From assembly GCF_903944925.1 (NCBI RefSeq), contig NZ_CAJATU010000072.1:124001-188000 (forward strand): DNA of 64,000 nucleotides, written 5' to 3'. The notes below the pieces were generated by a model, which saw nothing but the letters and a program-made list of their open reading frames with translations, ran no database searches and was not told the DNA's origin. The first letter of the stretch is position 1; every line of letters starts with the position of its first letter. The stretch comes from an uncultured Rhodopila sp. (GTDB lineage Bacteria > Pseudomonadota > Alphaproteobacteria > Acetobacterales > Acetobacteraceae). Positions 49,599 through 59,913 of this stretch are shown one piece after another. The translations under genes and the position numbers were made by a program.

Positions 49599-52085
49599 CT
49601 ACGCCGCCTGACCCTTCGCCACGTCCAGCATCCGCCGCACCGCCGCTTCGAACGCCGGTTCAAGCCCGTCATCCGCGAATCGCAGCCCCAGGCGGCCCGA
49701 CGCCTCCGCCGACCGGACTTCGAACTTCGCCCGGCCGTTGCCCGCCCCGGTCAGCGCCAGGCTGCCTTGCTGACCGTCCGCCACGCCATGCCCGGGGCCG
49801 GCATCGATCGCCGCGCCCAGCAGCGAGATGTCCAGCAGCCGGGCCGCCAGTGGCGCGCCCCTTCCATCGAGGCTGACAGAGCACGCAACATCCACCTCCA
49901 CCCGCGGCTCCATCCGCCGATCGGCTTCGGTGGAGGCGGTGCGGACGGTCTGCACCATGGTGGTACGCAGTGCCGCGACATCATCCGCCACCGCACCGGC
50001 ATGCGTGCGCAACAGCTCGGCCTGTTTGCCGCTTGTGTCGGCTTCGCGGGATACGCCGGCCATAAGCTCCGTGATCTGCTGCACCGCTTCGCCGCTCTCC
50101 GCGACATTGCGGGCGATTTCCTGCGTCGCGGCGGTCTGCTGCTCGATCGCGGCTGCGACCGCAATCGATACCTGCGCCACGGCGTCCAGAGATGAGCCGA
50201 CATCCTCGACGCGGCTGACGGCGGCGGCGGTCGCATCGCGCAGGGAATCGATCTGCCGGGTGATTTCGGTCGTCGCGCGCGCGGTCTGGGTGGCCAGCGC
50301 CTTGACCTCCCCGGCGACCACGGCGAACCCCTTGCCGGCTTCGCCGGCGCGGGCGGCCTCTATCGTGGCATTCAGCGCCAGCAGGTTGGTCTGGCTGGCA
50401 ATGTCGGCGATCAGGCGCACCACCGTGCTGATCTGTTCGGCCGCCGTAGCCAATGAGCGAATGGTGTCGCGCGCGGCGGTCCCGCTGGCCGCGGCGTCGC
50501 GCGACACCGCGCTGGCATGTTCGACCTGGGACGATACCACCTGGATCGAGGCCGCCAGTTCTTCGCTGGCCGCGGCGACGAGCTGCACATTCCTGAGCGC
50601 CTGGTCCACCGCCGCCGCCGTCCGCTCGGCATCCGCGTTCACCCGGCCGGCGGACCCGTTCATGGCGTCGGCTTCATCCACCATGGATCGCGCCCGCTCC
50701 CCGACCCGCTCCACCGCGCTGCCGGCCTCGGTTTCGATCCTTTGCGCCATCAGCTCCACGGTTTCGCGCCGGATCGCGTCCGACTTGCGCTCCGATTCGC
50801 TGCGCCGCCAATCGGCGAAGACGAGATGCGAACGCATGGCGCGCAGCATGGCGGCGGCGCCGCGGAATTCCCGGACTTCCGGCGTGGCGATCTCCATGTC
50901 GAGCTGGCCCTTGGCGATCGTTTCCAGATGCCCTTCCAGCACCGCCACCGGCCGCCTGACATTGCGGTACAGGCTGAAGCCAAGACCGAGCACGGCCGGC
51001 AGGCCGGCGCAGGCCAGGCTGATCCCGAGGATCAGGCGGGACCGCAAATCGGCTACCGCCGCGCCGTAGGCGTCATGGCCGATCTGGATCTGCCGGGCGA
51101 CAAGCGCGCTGTCGGCGTCGAAAGCGGCCTGGAACAGGCCAGGCGAGTGCTGCTGGAACAGCAGATCCAATTCCGCGGTCTTGCCCTGCCGTGCGAGGGC
51201 GAGCGCCGGCTCTATGCTGTCGTGCAGCAACCGTCCGAAGCGGTCGTCGAAGTCACGCATCAGCACGAGCTGGTCGGGCAGCCGGTTCTGCGACGCATAG
51301 CCGTGCCAGAGTTGATCGATCTCCTGCAGTTTCGCACGCACCACGGGCTCGCGGTCCGCCAGCGCTTGCCCGGGCGGTACGCCGCGGCCAAGCGCGATGG
51401 TCAACTGGGCGATGGTGTTCCGGCTGTCGCGCATCCGGTCGAGCACGCCGCGCAACTGGTCCACCGACACCATGTCGTTTTCGTAGACTCGCCGCAGCGC
51501 CTCGTTCGAGGCCGCCATTCCGGAAAACCCGAGCCAGCCGATGGCGGCGACGACGATGAAGGCGGCGGCGACGGCAAACGCCAGGCGCCCGGCGATCGAG
51601 CGCCACGCATCGAGCACCCGGCTGCGCAGGCCGTCTGCCACCACCTCCCCGTCGCGCAGGGCGATGCCGCGCGCGGAGCCGTTGCGCAGCGCGGCATAGG
51701 CTGTGGTGGCGGTGGCCACACCAGCGGCGGTTGGCTTGGAGCGAATCGAGATATAGCCGGTCACGTCGCCGTTCTCGATCACCGGCGTCACGTTCGCCCG
51801 CACCCAGTAGAAGGCGCCGTTTTTGGCGCGGTTCTTGACCAGCCCGTCCCAGGGGCGGCCCGCCTTGATGGTGGCCCAGAGATTGATGAATGCCTGTTTC
51901 GGCATGTGCGGATGCCGGACGATGTTGTGCGGCGCGCCGAGCAGTTCCTGTTCCGAAAAGCCGCTGACCTCGGTGAAGACGTGGTTGACGAAGGTGATTC
52001 TGCCCTGCGGGTCGGTTTGGGACACCAGCGGCTTGCCGTCGGGAAGCTCGGCTTCATCGTTGGTGATCGGCTCGTTCACGCGCAT
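49599..52085 (-). CDS. Aer-like PAS chemoreceptor with C-terminal PilZ domain
   Basis: 828 aa. An N-terminal cytosolic PAS domain (15-125; [31 protein letters not shown]) precedes TM1 (~170-190), a periplasmic four-helix region (~195-345), TM2 (~352-372), HAMP, and an MCP signalling tip ([39 protein letters not shown]). The end ([20 protein letters not shown] to [11 protein letters not shown]) is a PilZ domain, with the RxxxR motif (RRMEPR), which can bind cyclic-di-GMP. So redox or energy sensing may be linked with c-di-GMP (inference). No CheW or CheA is nearby. The start at 52085 is preferred over a long upstream frame that runs into repeats. Confidence 0.9.
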   Translation of the reverse strand: MRVNEPITNDEAELPDGKPLVSQTDPQGRITFVNHVFTEVSGFSEQELLGAPHNIVRHPHMPKQAFINLWATIKAGRPWDGLVKNRAKNGAFYWVRANVTPVIENGDVTGYISIRSKPTAAGVATATTAYAALRNGSARGIALRDGEVVADGLRSRVLDAWRSIAGRLAFAVAAAFIVVAAIGWLGFSGMAASNEALRRVYENDMVSVDQLRGVLDRMRDSRNTIAQLTIALGRGVPPGQALADREPVVRAKLQEIDQLWHGYASQNRLPDQLVLMRDFDDRFGRLLHDSIEPALALARQGKTAELDLLFQQHSPGLFQAAFDADSALVARQIQIGHDAYGAAVADLRSRLILGISLACAGLPAVLGLGFSLYRNVRRPVAVLEGHLETIAKGQLDMEIATPEVREFRGAAAMLRAMRSHLVFADWRRSESERKSDAIRRETVELMAQRIETEAGSAVERVGERARSMVDEADAMNGSAGRVNADAERTAAAVDQALRNVQLVAAASEELAASIQVVSSQVEHASAVSRDAAASGTAARDTIRSLATAAEQISTVVRLIADIASQTNLLALNATIEAARAGEAGKGFAVVAGEVKALATQTARATTEITRQIDSLRDATAAAVSRVEDVGSSLDAVAQVSIAVAAAIEQQTAATQEIARNVAESGEAVQQITELMAGVSREADTSGKQAELLRTHAGAVADDVAALRTTMVQTVRTASTEADRRMEPRVEVDVACSVSLDGRGAPLAARLLDISLLGAAIDAGPGHGVADGQQGSLALTGAGNGRAKFEVRSAEASGRLGLRFADDGLEPAFEAAVRRMLDVAKGQAA

Positions 52086-52248
52086 CAGGGTACCTGCCAA
52101 ACAATTGGTTTCCCCGGTGCCCGGGCGGGGACCGAGGGGTTCGGCGGGAAAAGAGCATAGTCGGGTTAATAAAGTGTGAACGTGGGGAAGATTGCGGGAC
52201 AGGGACGCGATCTCCGCCGGCCGTGCGGGTTGACGCCAAGCAAGTTGG

Positions 52249-52387
52249 AACACGGATTAACGGGATTAAGGCACGGATTACACTGATTAGGTGCGGAAAT
52301 TTCAAATTATAGTTTGGTATGTCCGCTTCATCTCATTGAATTTCCTCTGTGGAAATCTGTGGCTTGATCGGTAAAAATCTGTGTCAC
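52249..52387. repeat. Family A interspersed repeat, copy A3 (right arm decayed)
   Basis: The left arm AACACGGATTAACGGGATTA, then AGGCACGGATTACACTGATT is close to A1. The right arm (52340-52387; TTTCCTCTGTGGAAATCTGT, then AAAAATCTGTGTCAC) matches only in parts. The left flank GCCAAGCAAGTTGG and the right flank ATCTTGCCG preserve the outer words seen in A1. Confidence 0.75.
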
Positions 52388-52401
52388 ATCTTGCCGCCTC
52401 G

Positions 52402-52482
52402 TCATGCCGACGGAGGCCGCCATCCGCGCCATTGTGCCGCACGAACAAAGGGCATGGATGGCGGCGTTGCGCCCGCCAGGAC
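52402..52482. repeat. Family B repeat, degenerate copy B6
   Basis: GTCATGCCGACGGAGGCCGC, then CATCCGCGCC on the left and GGGCATGGATGGCGGC, GCGCCCGCCAGGACG on the right: the GTCATG, CATCC and GGATGG words are in the same order as in B4 and B5, but several bases differ. Confidence 0.5.
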
Positions 52483-52528
52483 GTTGGAGGCGACCGTGCT
52501 TACGGGTCGAAGCCAGTGCCGGTTTGCA

Positions 52529-54310
52529 TCAGCCCCCAGCCTCCAGCTCATCGATGAACCCCGAAATCACATCCAGCCCGCGGTTCCAGAACGCCGGATC
52601 CGACGCATCCAGCCCGAACGGCGCCAGCAGCTCCTTGTGCCGCTTCGTCCCGCCCGCCTTCAGCATCTCCAGGTACTTCGCCTGGAACCCCGGATGCCCC
52701 GACTGGAACACCGCGTACAGCGCGTTCACCAGGCAATCCCCGAAGGCGTACGCATACACGTAGAACGGCGAGTGCACGAAATGCGGCACATACGACCAGA
52801 ACACCGCATACTCCGGCGAGAACTCGAACGCCGGACCCAGGCTCTCGGTCTGCACCTTCATCCACAGCTCGCCGATACGCTCCGGCAGCAACTCCCCGCC
52901 GCGGCGCTCGTCATGCAGCAGCATCTCGAACTGGTAGAACGCAATCTGGCGCACCACCGTGTTCAACATGTCCTCGACCTTGGACGCCAGCATGTTGCGC
53001 CGCTGCACCGGGGTGGCGGCATCCAAAAGCGACCGGAACGTCAGCATCTCGCCGAATACGCTGGCCGTCTCCGCCAAGGTCAGCGGCGTGTGCGACATCA
53101 GCGCGCCCTGCGGCGCGGCCAGCACCTGATGCACCCCGTGCCCGAGTTCATGCGCCAGGGTCATCACGTCCCGGGTCTTGCCGTGATAATTCAGCAGCAG
53201 ATACGGATGCGCGCTCGGCACGGTCGGATGCGCGAAGGCGCCGCCCGCCTTGCCCGGCCGCAGCCCGGCATCGATCCATGGCTTGTCGAAAAACTGTTTC
53301 CCGATCGACGCCAGCTCCGGGCTGAACGCGCCATAGGCCGTCAGAACCTGCTGCTCGGCGTCCGGCCAGGCGACCAGGCGGTCGTCGTCGTTCGGCAGGG
53401 GCGCGTTGCGGTCCCAATGCTGCAGCTTCGGCAGCCCCAGCCACTTCGCCTTCATCTTATAATAGCGGTGCGACAGCCGCGGATACGACCCGCGTACCGC
53501 CGTCACCAGCGCCTGGACGACCTCGTCCTCCACCATATTGGAGCGGTTGCGGTAGCTGGTCGGGCGCTCATAGCGGCGCCACGTGTCCTCGATCTCCTTG
53601 TCCTTCGCCAGGGTGTTGGTGATCAGCGAGAACAGCCGGATACGCTCGCCGAACGCTTCGCCGATGGCCTTCCCGGCGGCCTCGCGCACCTCGCGGTTGC
53701 GGTCGGACAGCTTGTTCAGCGCGTCGCTCACGGTCAGCGTCTCACCGCCGACGGCGATCCGCATCGCCGCCACGGTCTCATCGAACAGCCGCTTCCAGGC
53801 GCCGTTGGCGGTCAGGTCGCGCTCGTGGTTCAGCTTCTCCAACTGGTCATCCAACTGGTGCGGGCGAAACACCCGCAGGTCGCGCAGCCACGGGCGGTAG
53901 CGCGCCAGCGCCGCGTCCGCCAGCTTCGCCTCCAGCACCGCATCGTCCAGCCGGTTGAGTTCCAGCGTAAAGAAGATCAGGTCGCTGCTGATCGCCGTGA
54001 TCCGTTCATTGATCGTCTGGTAGAACTGGCCCACGGCGGGGTCGCTGGAATCGGCGGCGAACAGAAGCTGCGCGTAGGACCCGGCGCGACCGAGCACGTC
54101 ATGGATCCGTTCGTATTCCGCGATGACCGCGGCGAGTGCGGAACCGGTCAGGCTGGCCAGCGTTCCGGCGTGTGCCCGGGCGAAGGATTTCGCCGTCGTT
54201 TCGGCCCGGTCGAGATCCTCCGGCACCAGCGGACTGTCCGGCGACGGATACAGATCCGACAGGTCCCAGGCGGGTAGCGAGATGTCCGGTCCGGCGTTTG
54301 CGTCATTCAT
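52529..54310 (-). CDS. pepF: Oligoendopeptidase F (M3 metallopeptidase)
   Basis: 593 aa. The zinc motif HELGHGVHQVL lies in DVMTLAHELGHGVH, and the third ligand Glu in LTLAETASVFGEMLTF, typical of M3B PepF. It cuts peptides of about 7-17 residues in the cytoplasm. Other family marks are AGGAFAHPTVPSAHPYLLLN and YKMKAKWLGLPKLQHWDRNA. Full length with no signal peptide. Its start is 104 bp from the divergent acyl-CoA synthetase gene. Confidence 0.94.
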   Translation of the reverse strand: MNDANAGPDISLPAWDLSDLYPSPDSPLVPEDLDRAETTAKSFARAHAGTLASLTGSALAAVIAEYERIHDVLGRAGSYAQLLFAADSSDPAVGQFYQTINERITAISSDLIFFTLELNRLDDAVLEAKLADAALARYRPWLRDLRVFRPHQLDDQLEKLNHERDLTANGAWKRLFDETVAAMRIAVGGETLTVSDALNKLSDRNREVREAAGKAIGEAFGERIRLFSLITNTLAKDKEIEDTWRRYERPTSYRNRSNMVEDEVVQALVTAVRGSYPRLSHRYYKMKAKWLGLPKLQHWDRNAPLPNDDDRLVAWPDAEQQVLTAYGAFSPELASIGKQFFDKPWIDAGLRPGKAGGAFAHPTVPSAHPYLLLNYHGKTRDVMTLAHELGHGVHQVLAAPQGALMSHTPLTLAETASVFGEMLTFRSLLDAATPVQRRNMLASKVEDMLNTVVRQIAFYQFEMLLHDERRGGELLPERIGELWMKVQTESLGPAFEFSPEYAVFWSYVPHFVHSPFYVYAYAFGDCLVNALYAVFQSGHPGFQAKYLEMLKAGGTKRHKELLAPFGLDASDPAFWNRGLDVISGFIDELEAGG

Positions 54311-54414
54311 GTAAAAATCGTGCCCTTGCCCTGCTGCATCGATCTTTCATGTAGGCTAGGAAGCGCGTAGATCAAAGGGCGGGCTGCGTCAGCCGCCCCG
54401 GCGCCGGAGGAGAC

Positions 54415-56115
54415 GTGCGTACCTACCCGAATTGGCCGAACCTGGCCGTCATGATGTTCGCCGTGGCCCGGTCCCGGCCGAGCCGCGCCTTTCTGCGCTA
54501 TTGGCGCAACGGCGCCTGGCACGCGATCACCCGCGAAAGCTTCGGCCGCATGGCCGCGTCCTGCGCCCGCCGCATCCGCGCCGCGGGCGTCTCGGCCGGC
54601 GACCGCGTGCTCATCTGCATGGAGAACCGCCCCGAGTTCCTGATTGCCGAGACCGCGCTGCTGGCGATCCGGGCGATTCCGGTGCCCGCCTACACCACCA
54701 ACACCGTCGATGATCACGCCCACCTGCTGCAGGATTCCGGCGCCCGCGCCGCCATCGTCTCCACCCGGCTGCTGGCCGATCGGCTGGTGAAGGCGGGGGG
54801 GCTGGAGCTGCTGGTGACGATTGACGGCAAGCCGGGCGGCGATACCGGCGGCGCCCGGGTGGTGGACTGGGCGGACCTCGTGCAGGACCAGTTGCCGCCG
54901 GACGATATCGCCGCGGAAGCGGCGCTGATCCCGGCCACCGCGCTGGCCTGCCTGATCTACACCTCCGGCACCGGCGGCTCGCCGCGCGGGGTGATGCTGC
55001 CGCACCGCTGCATGCTGGCCAATTGCGCCGGCGCGTTCGATGTCGTCCGCGGGCTGAACCTGAAGGACGAGATCTACCTGTCCTACCTGCCCACCGCGCA
55101 TGCCTTCGAGCATACCGTCGGCCAGTTCTTCCTGCCGAGCCTCGGCTCCGAGATCGTCTATGCCCGCGGCGTCGAGAACCTCGCAGCCGACTTGCTGACC
55201 GTCCGGCCGACGCTGCTGGCCGTGGTGCCGCGCGTGCTGGAGGTGATCCGCACGCGGATTCTGGCGGGGGTGGGGCGGGAGAAGCCGTGGCGGCAGAAGC
55301 TGTTCCAGGCCGCGCTGACCGCCGGCCTGAAGCGCGTGGACCACAAGCGGCTGAGCCTGCTCGAATACCTGCTCGATCCGCTGCTGGAGCGGCTGGTGCG
55401 GGCCAAGGTGCGCGGGCGGTTCGGCGGGCGGCTGAAGATCGCGCTGTCCGGCGGCGCCCGGCTGGACCCGGAGGTCGGCAAATTCTTCCTCGCACTGGGC
55501 CTGCCGATAATGCAGGGCTACGGGCAGACGGAGGCGGGGCCGGTGATCAGCGTCAATCCGCCTGAGGACATCCGCATCGACACCGTCGGCGCCATCCTGC
55601 CCGGGGTCGATCTGCGCCTGGCCGAGGACGGCGAGATCCTGGTGCGCGGGGAGCTGGTGATGGACGGTTACTGGAACCGGCCGGACTGCACCGCGGAAAC
55701 GATCCGCAACGGCTGGCTGCATACCGGGGACATCGGTGAACTCGACCACGGTTACCTGCGTATAACGGACCGGAAGAAGGACATGATCGTCCTGTCCGGG
55801 GGTGAAAATGTCTCGCCGGCCAAGATCGAGGGCCTGTTGATGGCCGAAACCGAAATCGGCCAGGCAGTGGTGTCCGGCGACGGGCGCAGCGGCCTCAGCG
55901 CGCTGGTCGTTCCGGCCCAGGGCTACGACGATGCCGCGGTGGCGGTGGCGGTGGACCGCGCGAACAAGCGCCTGTCGGCGACCGAGCGGGTGCGCCGCCA
56001 CGCGGTGGTGCCGCCGTTCACCATCGAGAACGGCCTGCTGACTCCGTCGCAGAAGATCCGCCGCGTGCTGGTGATCCGCGCGAATGCACAGGTACTGGCG
56101 GGGCTGCACCGGTGA
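54415..56115 (+). CDS. Long-chain fatty acid-CoA ligase (AMP-forming)
   Basis: 566 aa ANL enzyme with the motifs LIYTSGTGGSPRGVMLPHRC, YLPTAHAFEHTVGQFFLPSL, IALSGGARLDPEVGKFFLAL, MQGYGQTEAGPVISVNPPED, GWLHTGDIGELDHGYLRITD and RKKDMIVLSGGENVSPAKIE. This is the FadD15-like type that activates long-chain fatty acids. The last Lys-bearing motif is LTPSQKIRRVLV. It starts with GTG. It is followed by repeat B4 and then rpmF, so it is probably not in the rpmF operon. Confidence 0.92.
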   Translation: MRTYPNWPNLAVMMFAVARSRPSRAFLRYWRNGAWHAITRESFGRMAASCARRIRAAGVSAGDRVLICMENRPEFLIAETALLAIRAIPVPAYTTNTVDDHAHLLQDSGARAAIVSTRLLADRLVKAGGLELLVTIDGKPGGDTGGARVVDWADLVQDQLPPDDIAAEAALIPATALACLIYTSGTGGSPRGVMLPHRCMLANCAGAFDVVRGLNLKDEIYLSYLPTAHAFEHTVGQFFLPSLGSEIVYARGVENLAADLLTVRPTLLAVVPRVLEVIRTRILAGVGREKPWRQKLFQAALTAGLKRVDHKRLSLLEYLLDPLLERLVRAKVRGRFGGRLKIALSGGARLDPEVGKFFLALGLPIMQGYGQTEAGPVISVNPPEDIRIDTVGAILPGVDLRLAEDGEILVRGELVMDGYWNRPDCTAETIRNGWLHTGDIGELDHGYLRITDRKKDMIVLSGGENVSPAKIEGLLMAETEIGQAVVSGDGRSGLSALVVPAQGYDDAAVAVAVDRANKRLSATERVRRHAVVPPFTIENGLLTPSQKIRRVLVIRANAQVLAGLHR

Positions 56116-56463
56116 TGCCGGATGACACCGCACGGGGCGGGCCGGGAGCGGCGTACCGTCCTCTCCCCGTCATGGCGGGCGGACCCCTCCCTCGCGTGCC
56201 CGGTCGCCCGCCATCCACGCCTTTGTCGAAGCGAGCACCGCAAGGCGTGGATGGTCCGCCTTCGCGGACCATGACGGGGGGCATCGGCGGGCGTGCCCAT
56301 CCCCGCCCGATCCAATCGCGATCCCACCCGATACGCATCAGCCATTGCGACGAAGCGGGCGCTCTGCTAGACGGCCCCCCTCGCGATCTGATCCACTGGT
56401 GGATACCTGACGTGCCTCGCGCGACCCGCGGGGTTTCTTTTGTTTTAGAAGGGGCGTTGGCCC
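56116..56463. other. 348-bp intergenic region before rpmF
   Basis: No gene is supported. It contains family B copy B4 (56168-56281). In many alphaproteobacteria a yceD (DUF177) gene precedes rpmF; here none is seen. The rpmF promoter probably lies at about 56395-56450, where the GC content drops (TTTCTTTTGTTTTAG). Confidence 0.6.
56168..56281. repeat. Family B repeat, full copy B4
   Basis: Left half: CGTCATGGCGGGCGGACCC to GGTCGCCCGCCATCCACGCC. Right half: GGCGTGGATGG then TCCGCCTTCGCGGACCATGA, then CGGGG. The whole has outer inversion (CCGTCATGG against CCATGACGG) and inner inversion (CATCCACGCC against GGCGTGGATG). Confidence 0.8.
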
Positions 56464-56667
56464 ATGGCCGTTCCAAAGAGAAAAACCTCCCCCTCCCGCC
56501 GGGGGATGCGCCGCAGCCATCATGCGCTGCCGCACGAGGCGCACAACGAGTGTCCGAACTGCGGCGAACTGAAGCGCCCGCATCACGTGTGCAGCCATTG
56601 CGGCCATTACGACGGGCGCGAAGTGGTCGCGGCCGGCAAGGAACTGAAAGGCGCAGTGAGGGCCTAA
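56464..56667 (+). CDS. rpmF: 50S ribosomal protein L32
   Basis: 67 aa. [20 protein letters not shown] is the standard start, followed by the zinc-ribbon Cys pairs CPNC (30-33) and CSHC (43-46). All four cysteines are present, so it is the zinc-binding form. It begins the rpmF-plsX-fabH cluster. Confidence 0.98.
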   Translation: MAVPKRKTSPSRRGMRRSHHALPHEAHNECPNCGELKRPHHVCSHCGHYDGREVVAAGKELKGAVRA

Positions 56668-56698
56668 GGCAAGGCAGCGGCCGCGAACGGGTCTGCAA

Positions 56699-57874
56699 GT
56701 GACCGGTCCCTATACCCTCGCTGTGGATGCCATGGGCGGCGACAAAGCGCCCGACATGGTTGTCCACGGACTTGATTTCGCCGCCGAGCGCCATCCTTCG
56801 GCGCGGTTCCTCCTCATCGGCGACGAGACCCGGCTCAACGCATTGCTGGCGAAGCATAAACGCGCACGTGCGGCATGCACGGTGCGGCATGCGGCCGAGG
56901 TCATCACCTCCGAGATGAAACCGACGGCGGCGCTGCGCAGCCGCAAGTCGTCGATGCGACTCGCGGTGGACGCGGTCGCCAAGGGGGAGGCGGCCGGGCT
57001 GGTCTCGGCGGGCAACACCGGCGCGCTGCTGGCGCTGGGCAAGATCATCATCAAGACGCTGCCCGGGATCGAGCGGCCGGCGATGGCCGCGATCGGTCCC
57101 TCGGCGCGCGGCGACGTGGTCATGCTCGACCTTGGCGCCAACGTGCATTGCGACGTCCGCAACCTGGTGGAATTCGCCGTCATGGGCGACGTCTTCGCCC
57201 GCACCGTGCTGGGCCTGACCGCGCCCACCATCGGCCTGCTCAATGTCGGGTCGGAGGACCTGAAAGGCGACGACACCGTCCGCGACGCCGCCGAAATCCT
57301 GCGCAACAGCCATATCGGCCCGCAGTTCCACGGCTTCGTCGAAGGCCACGATATCGCCGCCGGAACCACCGATGTGGTCGTCACCGACGGCTTCACCGGC
57401 AATGTCGCGCTGAAAACCGGTGAGGGCGCGCTGAAGCTGATTGGCCAGTTCATGAAGCAGGTCTTCACCAGTGGGCTGATCGCCAAGTTCGCCTACCTGC
57501 TGGTGCGCCCCGGCATGGACCGCCTGCGCGAGTGGCTCGACCCCCGCCGCTACAACGGCGCGGTCATGGTCGGCCTGAACGGCGTGGTGGTGAAATCGCA
57601 CGGCGGCACCGACGCCCAGGGATTTGCTCATGCCGTCGATGTCGCCATGGACATGGTGACCCACCGCTTCAACGACCGCATCCGTGAGGACCTGGCGCGG
57701 ATCGGACTGGACAAACGCAGCCCGGCGGAGAAGAACGGGCGTGATCGCAAAGCCGCAGGGGCAAAACCCGAGGCGGCAAAGGCAATTTCAATTGGCGAAC
57801 CGGCAGGGGCCGCCGTTACCGGCGGAACGTCGCAACCGGGATCGAGCGACGATACCCACCTCGCCACCGCCTGA
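56699..57874 (+). CDS. plsX: Phosphate acyltransferase PlsX
   Basis: 391 aa. It converts acyl-ACP to acyl-phosphate at the start of phospholipid synthesis. Motifs LAVDAMGGDKAPDMVVHGLD, VSAGNTGALLALGKIIIKT, LLNVGSEDLKGDD and VVVTDGFTGNVALKTGEGAL are typical. The last ~45 residues (from about NGRDRKAAG) are a low-complexity tail beyond the usual end. It starts with GTG. Next is fabH. Confidence 0.96.
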   Translation: MTGPYTLAVDAMGGDKAPDMVVHGLDFAAERHPSARFLLIGDETRLNALLAKHKRARAACTVRHAAEVITSEMKPTAALRSRKSSMRLAVDAVAKGEAAGLVSAGNTGALLALGKIIIKTLPGIERPAMAAIGPSARGDVVMLDLGANVHCDVRNLVEFAVMGDVFARTVLGLTAPTIGLLNVGSEDLKGDDTVRDAAEILRNSHIGPQFHGFVEGHDIAAGTTDVVVTDGFTGNVALKTGEGALKLIGQFMKQVFTSGLIAKFAYLLVRPGMDRLREWLDPRRYNGAVMVGLNGVVVKSHGGTDAQGFAHAVDVAMDMVTHRFNDRIREDLARIGLDKRSPAEKNGRDRKAAGAKPEAAKAISIGEPAGAAVTGGTSQPGSSDDTHLATA

Positions 57875-57886
57875 GCAGGATTTACC

Positions 57887-58858
57887 ATGCCGATTCGTTC
57901 CGTGCTTGCCGGCTGCGGCGGCTATCTGCCCGACAGGATCGTCTCCAACGATGAATTGTCTCGCACCGTCGAGACCTCGGACGCATGGATCCAAGAACGC
58001 ACCGGCATTCGCCAGCGGCATTTCGCCGCGCCGCACGAAACCTCCGCCTTCATGGGAACCGCCGCCGCCCGGACCGCGCTGGCGGATGCCGGCGCCACGG
58101 CGGCTGACGTCGATGCGATCATCCTGGCGACCAGCACGCCGGACCAGGCGTTTCCTGCCACGGCACTCAGGGTGCAGGCGGCACTGGGCGTCACCCGCGG
58201 CTTCGGCTTCGACCTGTCGGCCGCCTGCGCCGGCTTCATCTACGCCCTGTCCATCGCCGACGGCATGATCCGCAACGGCCAGGCGACCGGCGTCCTGGTC
58301 ATCGGCAGCGAGGTCTATTCCCGCATCCTGAACTGGAAGGATCGCGGCACCTGCGTGCTGTTCGGCGACGGCGCCGGAGCCGTCTTCCTGCGCGCCGCAA
58401 AGGTCAGCGATCCCGATACGCGCGGCATCCTGTCCACCCATATCCACGCCCAGGGCACGCTCGGCGACATCCTGTATGTTGATGGCGCCGTCGGCCAGCC
58501 GGACAAGCCCGGCCATCTGGTGATGAACGGCCGTGAGGTGTTCCGGCACGCCGTCACCCGTCTGGCCGAAGCGGTCGAGGAGGCCCTGGCGGCGAACGGC
58601 CTGACCCACGCGGATGTCGACTGGCTGGTGCCGCACCAGGCCAACAGCCGGATTATCAATGCGATGGGCAAGAAACTGCACCTGCCGCCGGAGCGGGTGG
58701 TCATAACCGTCGATCGCCATGCCAACACTTCCGCGGCCTCGGTGCCGCTGGCCCTGGCCGAGGCCCGCACGGACGGGCGCATCCGCAACGGCGACCTTGT
58801 GCTGCTGGAAGCGCTGGGCGGCGGCCTGACCTGGGGGTCCGCCCTGGTCCGCCTGTGA
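57887..58858 (+). CDS. fabH: 3-oxoacyl-ACP synthase III (FabH)
   Basis: 323 aa. Catalytic Cys114 (LSAACAGFIYAL), His in PHQANSRIINAM and Asn in RHANTSAASVPLAL are all present. It condenses acetyl-CoA with malonyl-ACP to start fatty acid synthesis. It follows plsX by 12 bp, in an operon. Confidence 0.97.
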   Translation: MPIRSVLAGCGGYLPDRIVSNDELSRTVETSDAWIQERTGIRQRHFAAPHETSAFMGTAAARTALADAGATAADVDAIILATSTPDQAFPATALRVQAALGVTRGFGFDLSAACAGFIYALSIADGMIRNGQATGVLVIGSEVYSRILNWKDRGTCVLFGDGAGAVFLRAAKVSDPDTRGILSTHIHAQGTLGDILYVDGAVGQPDKPGHLVMNGREVFRHAVTRLAEAVEEALAANGLTHADVDWLVPHQANSRIINAMGKKLHLPPERVVITVDRHANTSAASVPLALAEARTDGRIRNGDLVLLEALGGGLTWGSALVRL

Positions 58859-58953
58859 CCTGAGGCACGCCATCGGCTGCAAACCCCTGATCCGTAGCGA
58901 TTTTATCCAGCGCAACCTTGACGTGCCGGCATGAATTGTCTTAGCGTGACTTC

Positions 58954-59265
58954 ATGCTGACGATCACCCGCGCCCACATTGCTGAAATGATCTACACTCA
59001 GGTCGGCTTGTCCCGGAATGAGTCCGCCGACTTGCTGGAGTCCGTGCTGGACCGGATCGCGACCCGTCTGGAGGGTGGTGAATCCGTTAAAATCAGTGGG
59101 TTCGGAACCTTTTCTGTAAGGCAGAAAGGGCGCCGGGTGGGGCGCAACCCGAAGACCGGCGAAGAAGTGCCGATACTGCCGCGACGGGTGCTGGTGTTCC
59201 GCCCCAGCCACGTGCTGAAGGCCCAGGTCAACGGCGAGACGCCCGGTACGGACGATGATGAATGA
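58954..59265 (+). CDS. ihfA: Integration host factor alpha subunit
   Basis: 103 aa HU/IHF-fold protein. [60 protein letters not shown] are typical; the Pro in the beta arm is in GRNPKTGEE. It bends DNA together with IhfB. It sits 95 bp after fabH and is followed by the MerR regulator gene, the usual order. Confidence 0.95.
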   Translation: MLTITRAHIAEMIYTQVGLSRNESADLLESVLDRIATRLEGGESVKISGFGTFSVRQKGRRVGRNPKTGEEVPILPRRVLVFRPSHVLKAQVNGETPGTDDDE

Positions 59266-59313
59266 GCCGCTCCGCCTAGGGGTTGAACCGGCTCGTGACC
59301 CTCGGGCGTTCAC

Positions 59314-59856
59314 GTGAGCCATGAATCGCACGCAGAAACTCTCGACCCCGGGGCAAGGCCGCGTCCCAAGAAAGCCCCGAATGCTTTCCGCACCATCAGC
59401 GAGGTAGCGGACGACCTTCATATCCCGCAGCACGTGCTGCGCTTCTGGGAGACGAAGTTCCCGCAGGTGCAGCCGCTGAAGCGCGGCGGCGGCCGGCGCT
59501 ATTACCGTCCCGACGATATCGTGCTGCTGCGGCGCATCGCCGATTTGCTGTACACCCAAGGCTATACGATCAAGGGCGTGCAGCGCCTGCTGCGTGAGGG
59601 CGGCGGCCAGTTGTCGGACGACATTCCGCCGCCGACGGCCGACGAACGCGCCGCCGCCGAGGCGGAAAAAGCCGGATTGGCCGCGCAGGAGCCGCTGCCG
59701 ATTCCGGGGCTGGAGCTGGTGTCCCCTCCCGCCGTCGTGGTGCAGCTTGCGCGCATCGGCCAGCGGCCAAAGCTGGAGGTCGAGAACGAACGATTGCGGG
59801 GACTGCTGCGGGAGCTGGTGGCGGAGGTCCGGGAACTGCGGAAGCTGGTGGAGTAG
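59314..59856 (+). CDS. MerR-family transcriptional regulator
   Basis: 180 aa. The MerR winged helix is at ~25-95 ([60 protein letters not shown]). The C-terminal part has a Pro-rich linker and a helix ([20 protein letters not shown]) for dimerisation, but no Cys-rich metal-binding tail. The target is unknown. The start at GTG 59314 is used, 48 bp after ihfA. Confidence 0.9.
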   Translation: MSHESHAETLDPGARPRPKKAPNAFRTISEVADDLHIPQHVLRFWETKFPQVQPLKRGGGRRYYRPDDIVLLRRIADLLYTQGYTIKGVQRLLREGGGQLSDDIPPPTADERAAAEAEKAGLAAQEPLPIPGLELVSPPAVVVQLARIGQRPKLEVENERLRGLLRELVAEVRELRKLVE

Positions 59857-59913
59857 GGCTGTCCTGTCGCCCCCCGGTTGGCCGGCCGCCCCCGTGTATG
59901 GTGAGGCGCGCCT

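Larger units (their letters stand above)
52086..52528. other. 443-bp intergenic gap with family A and B repeats
   Basis: Holds copy A3 (52249-52387) and degenerate family B copy B6 (52402-52482). No gene is credible; it separates two minus-strand genes. It may contain the chemoreceptor promoter at the left side. Confidence 0.6.
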
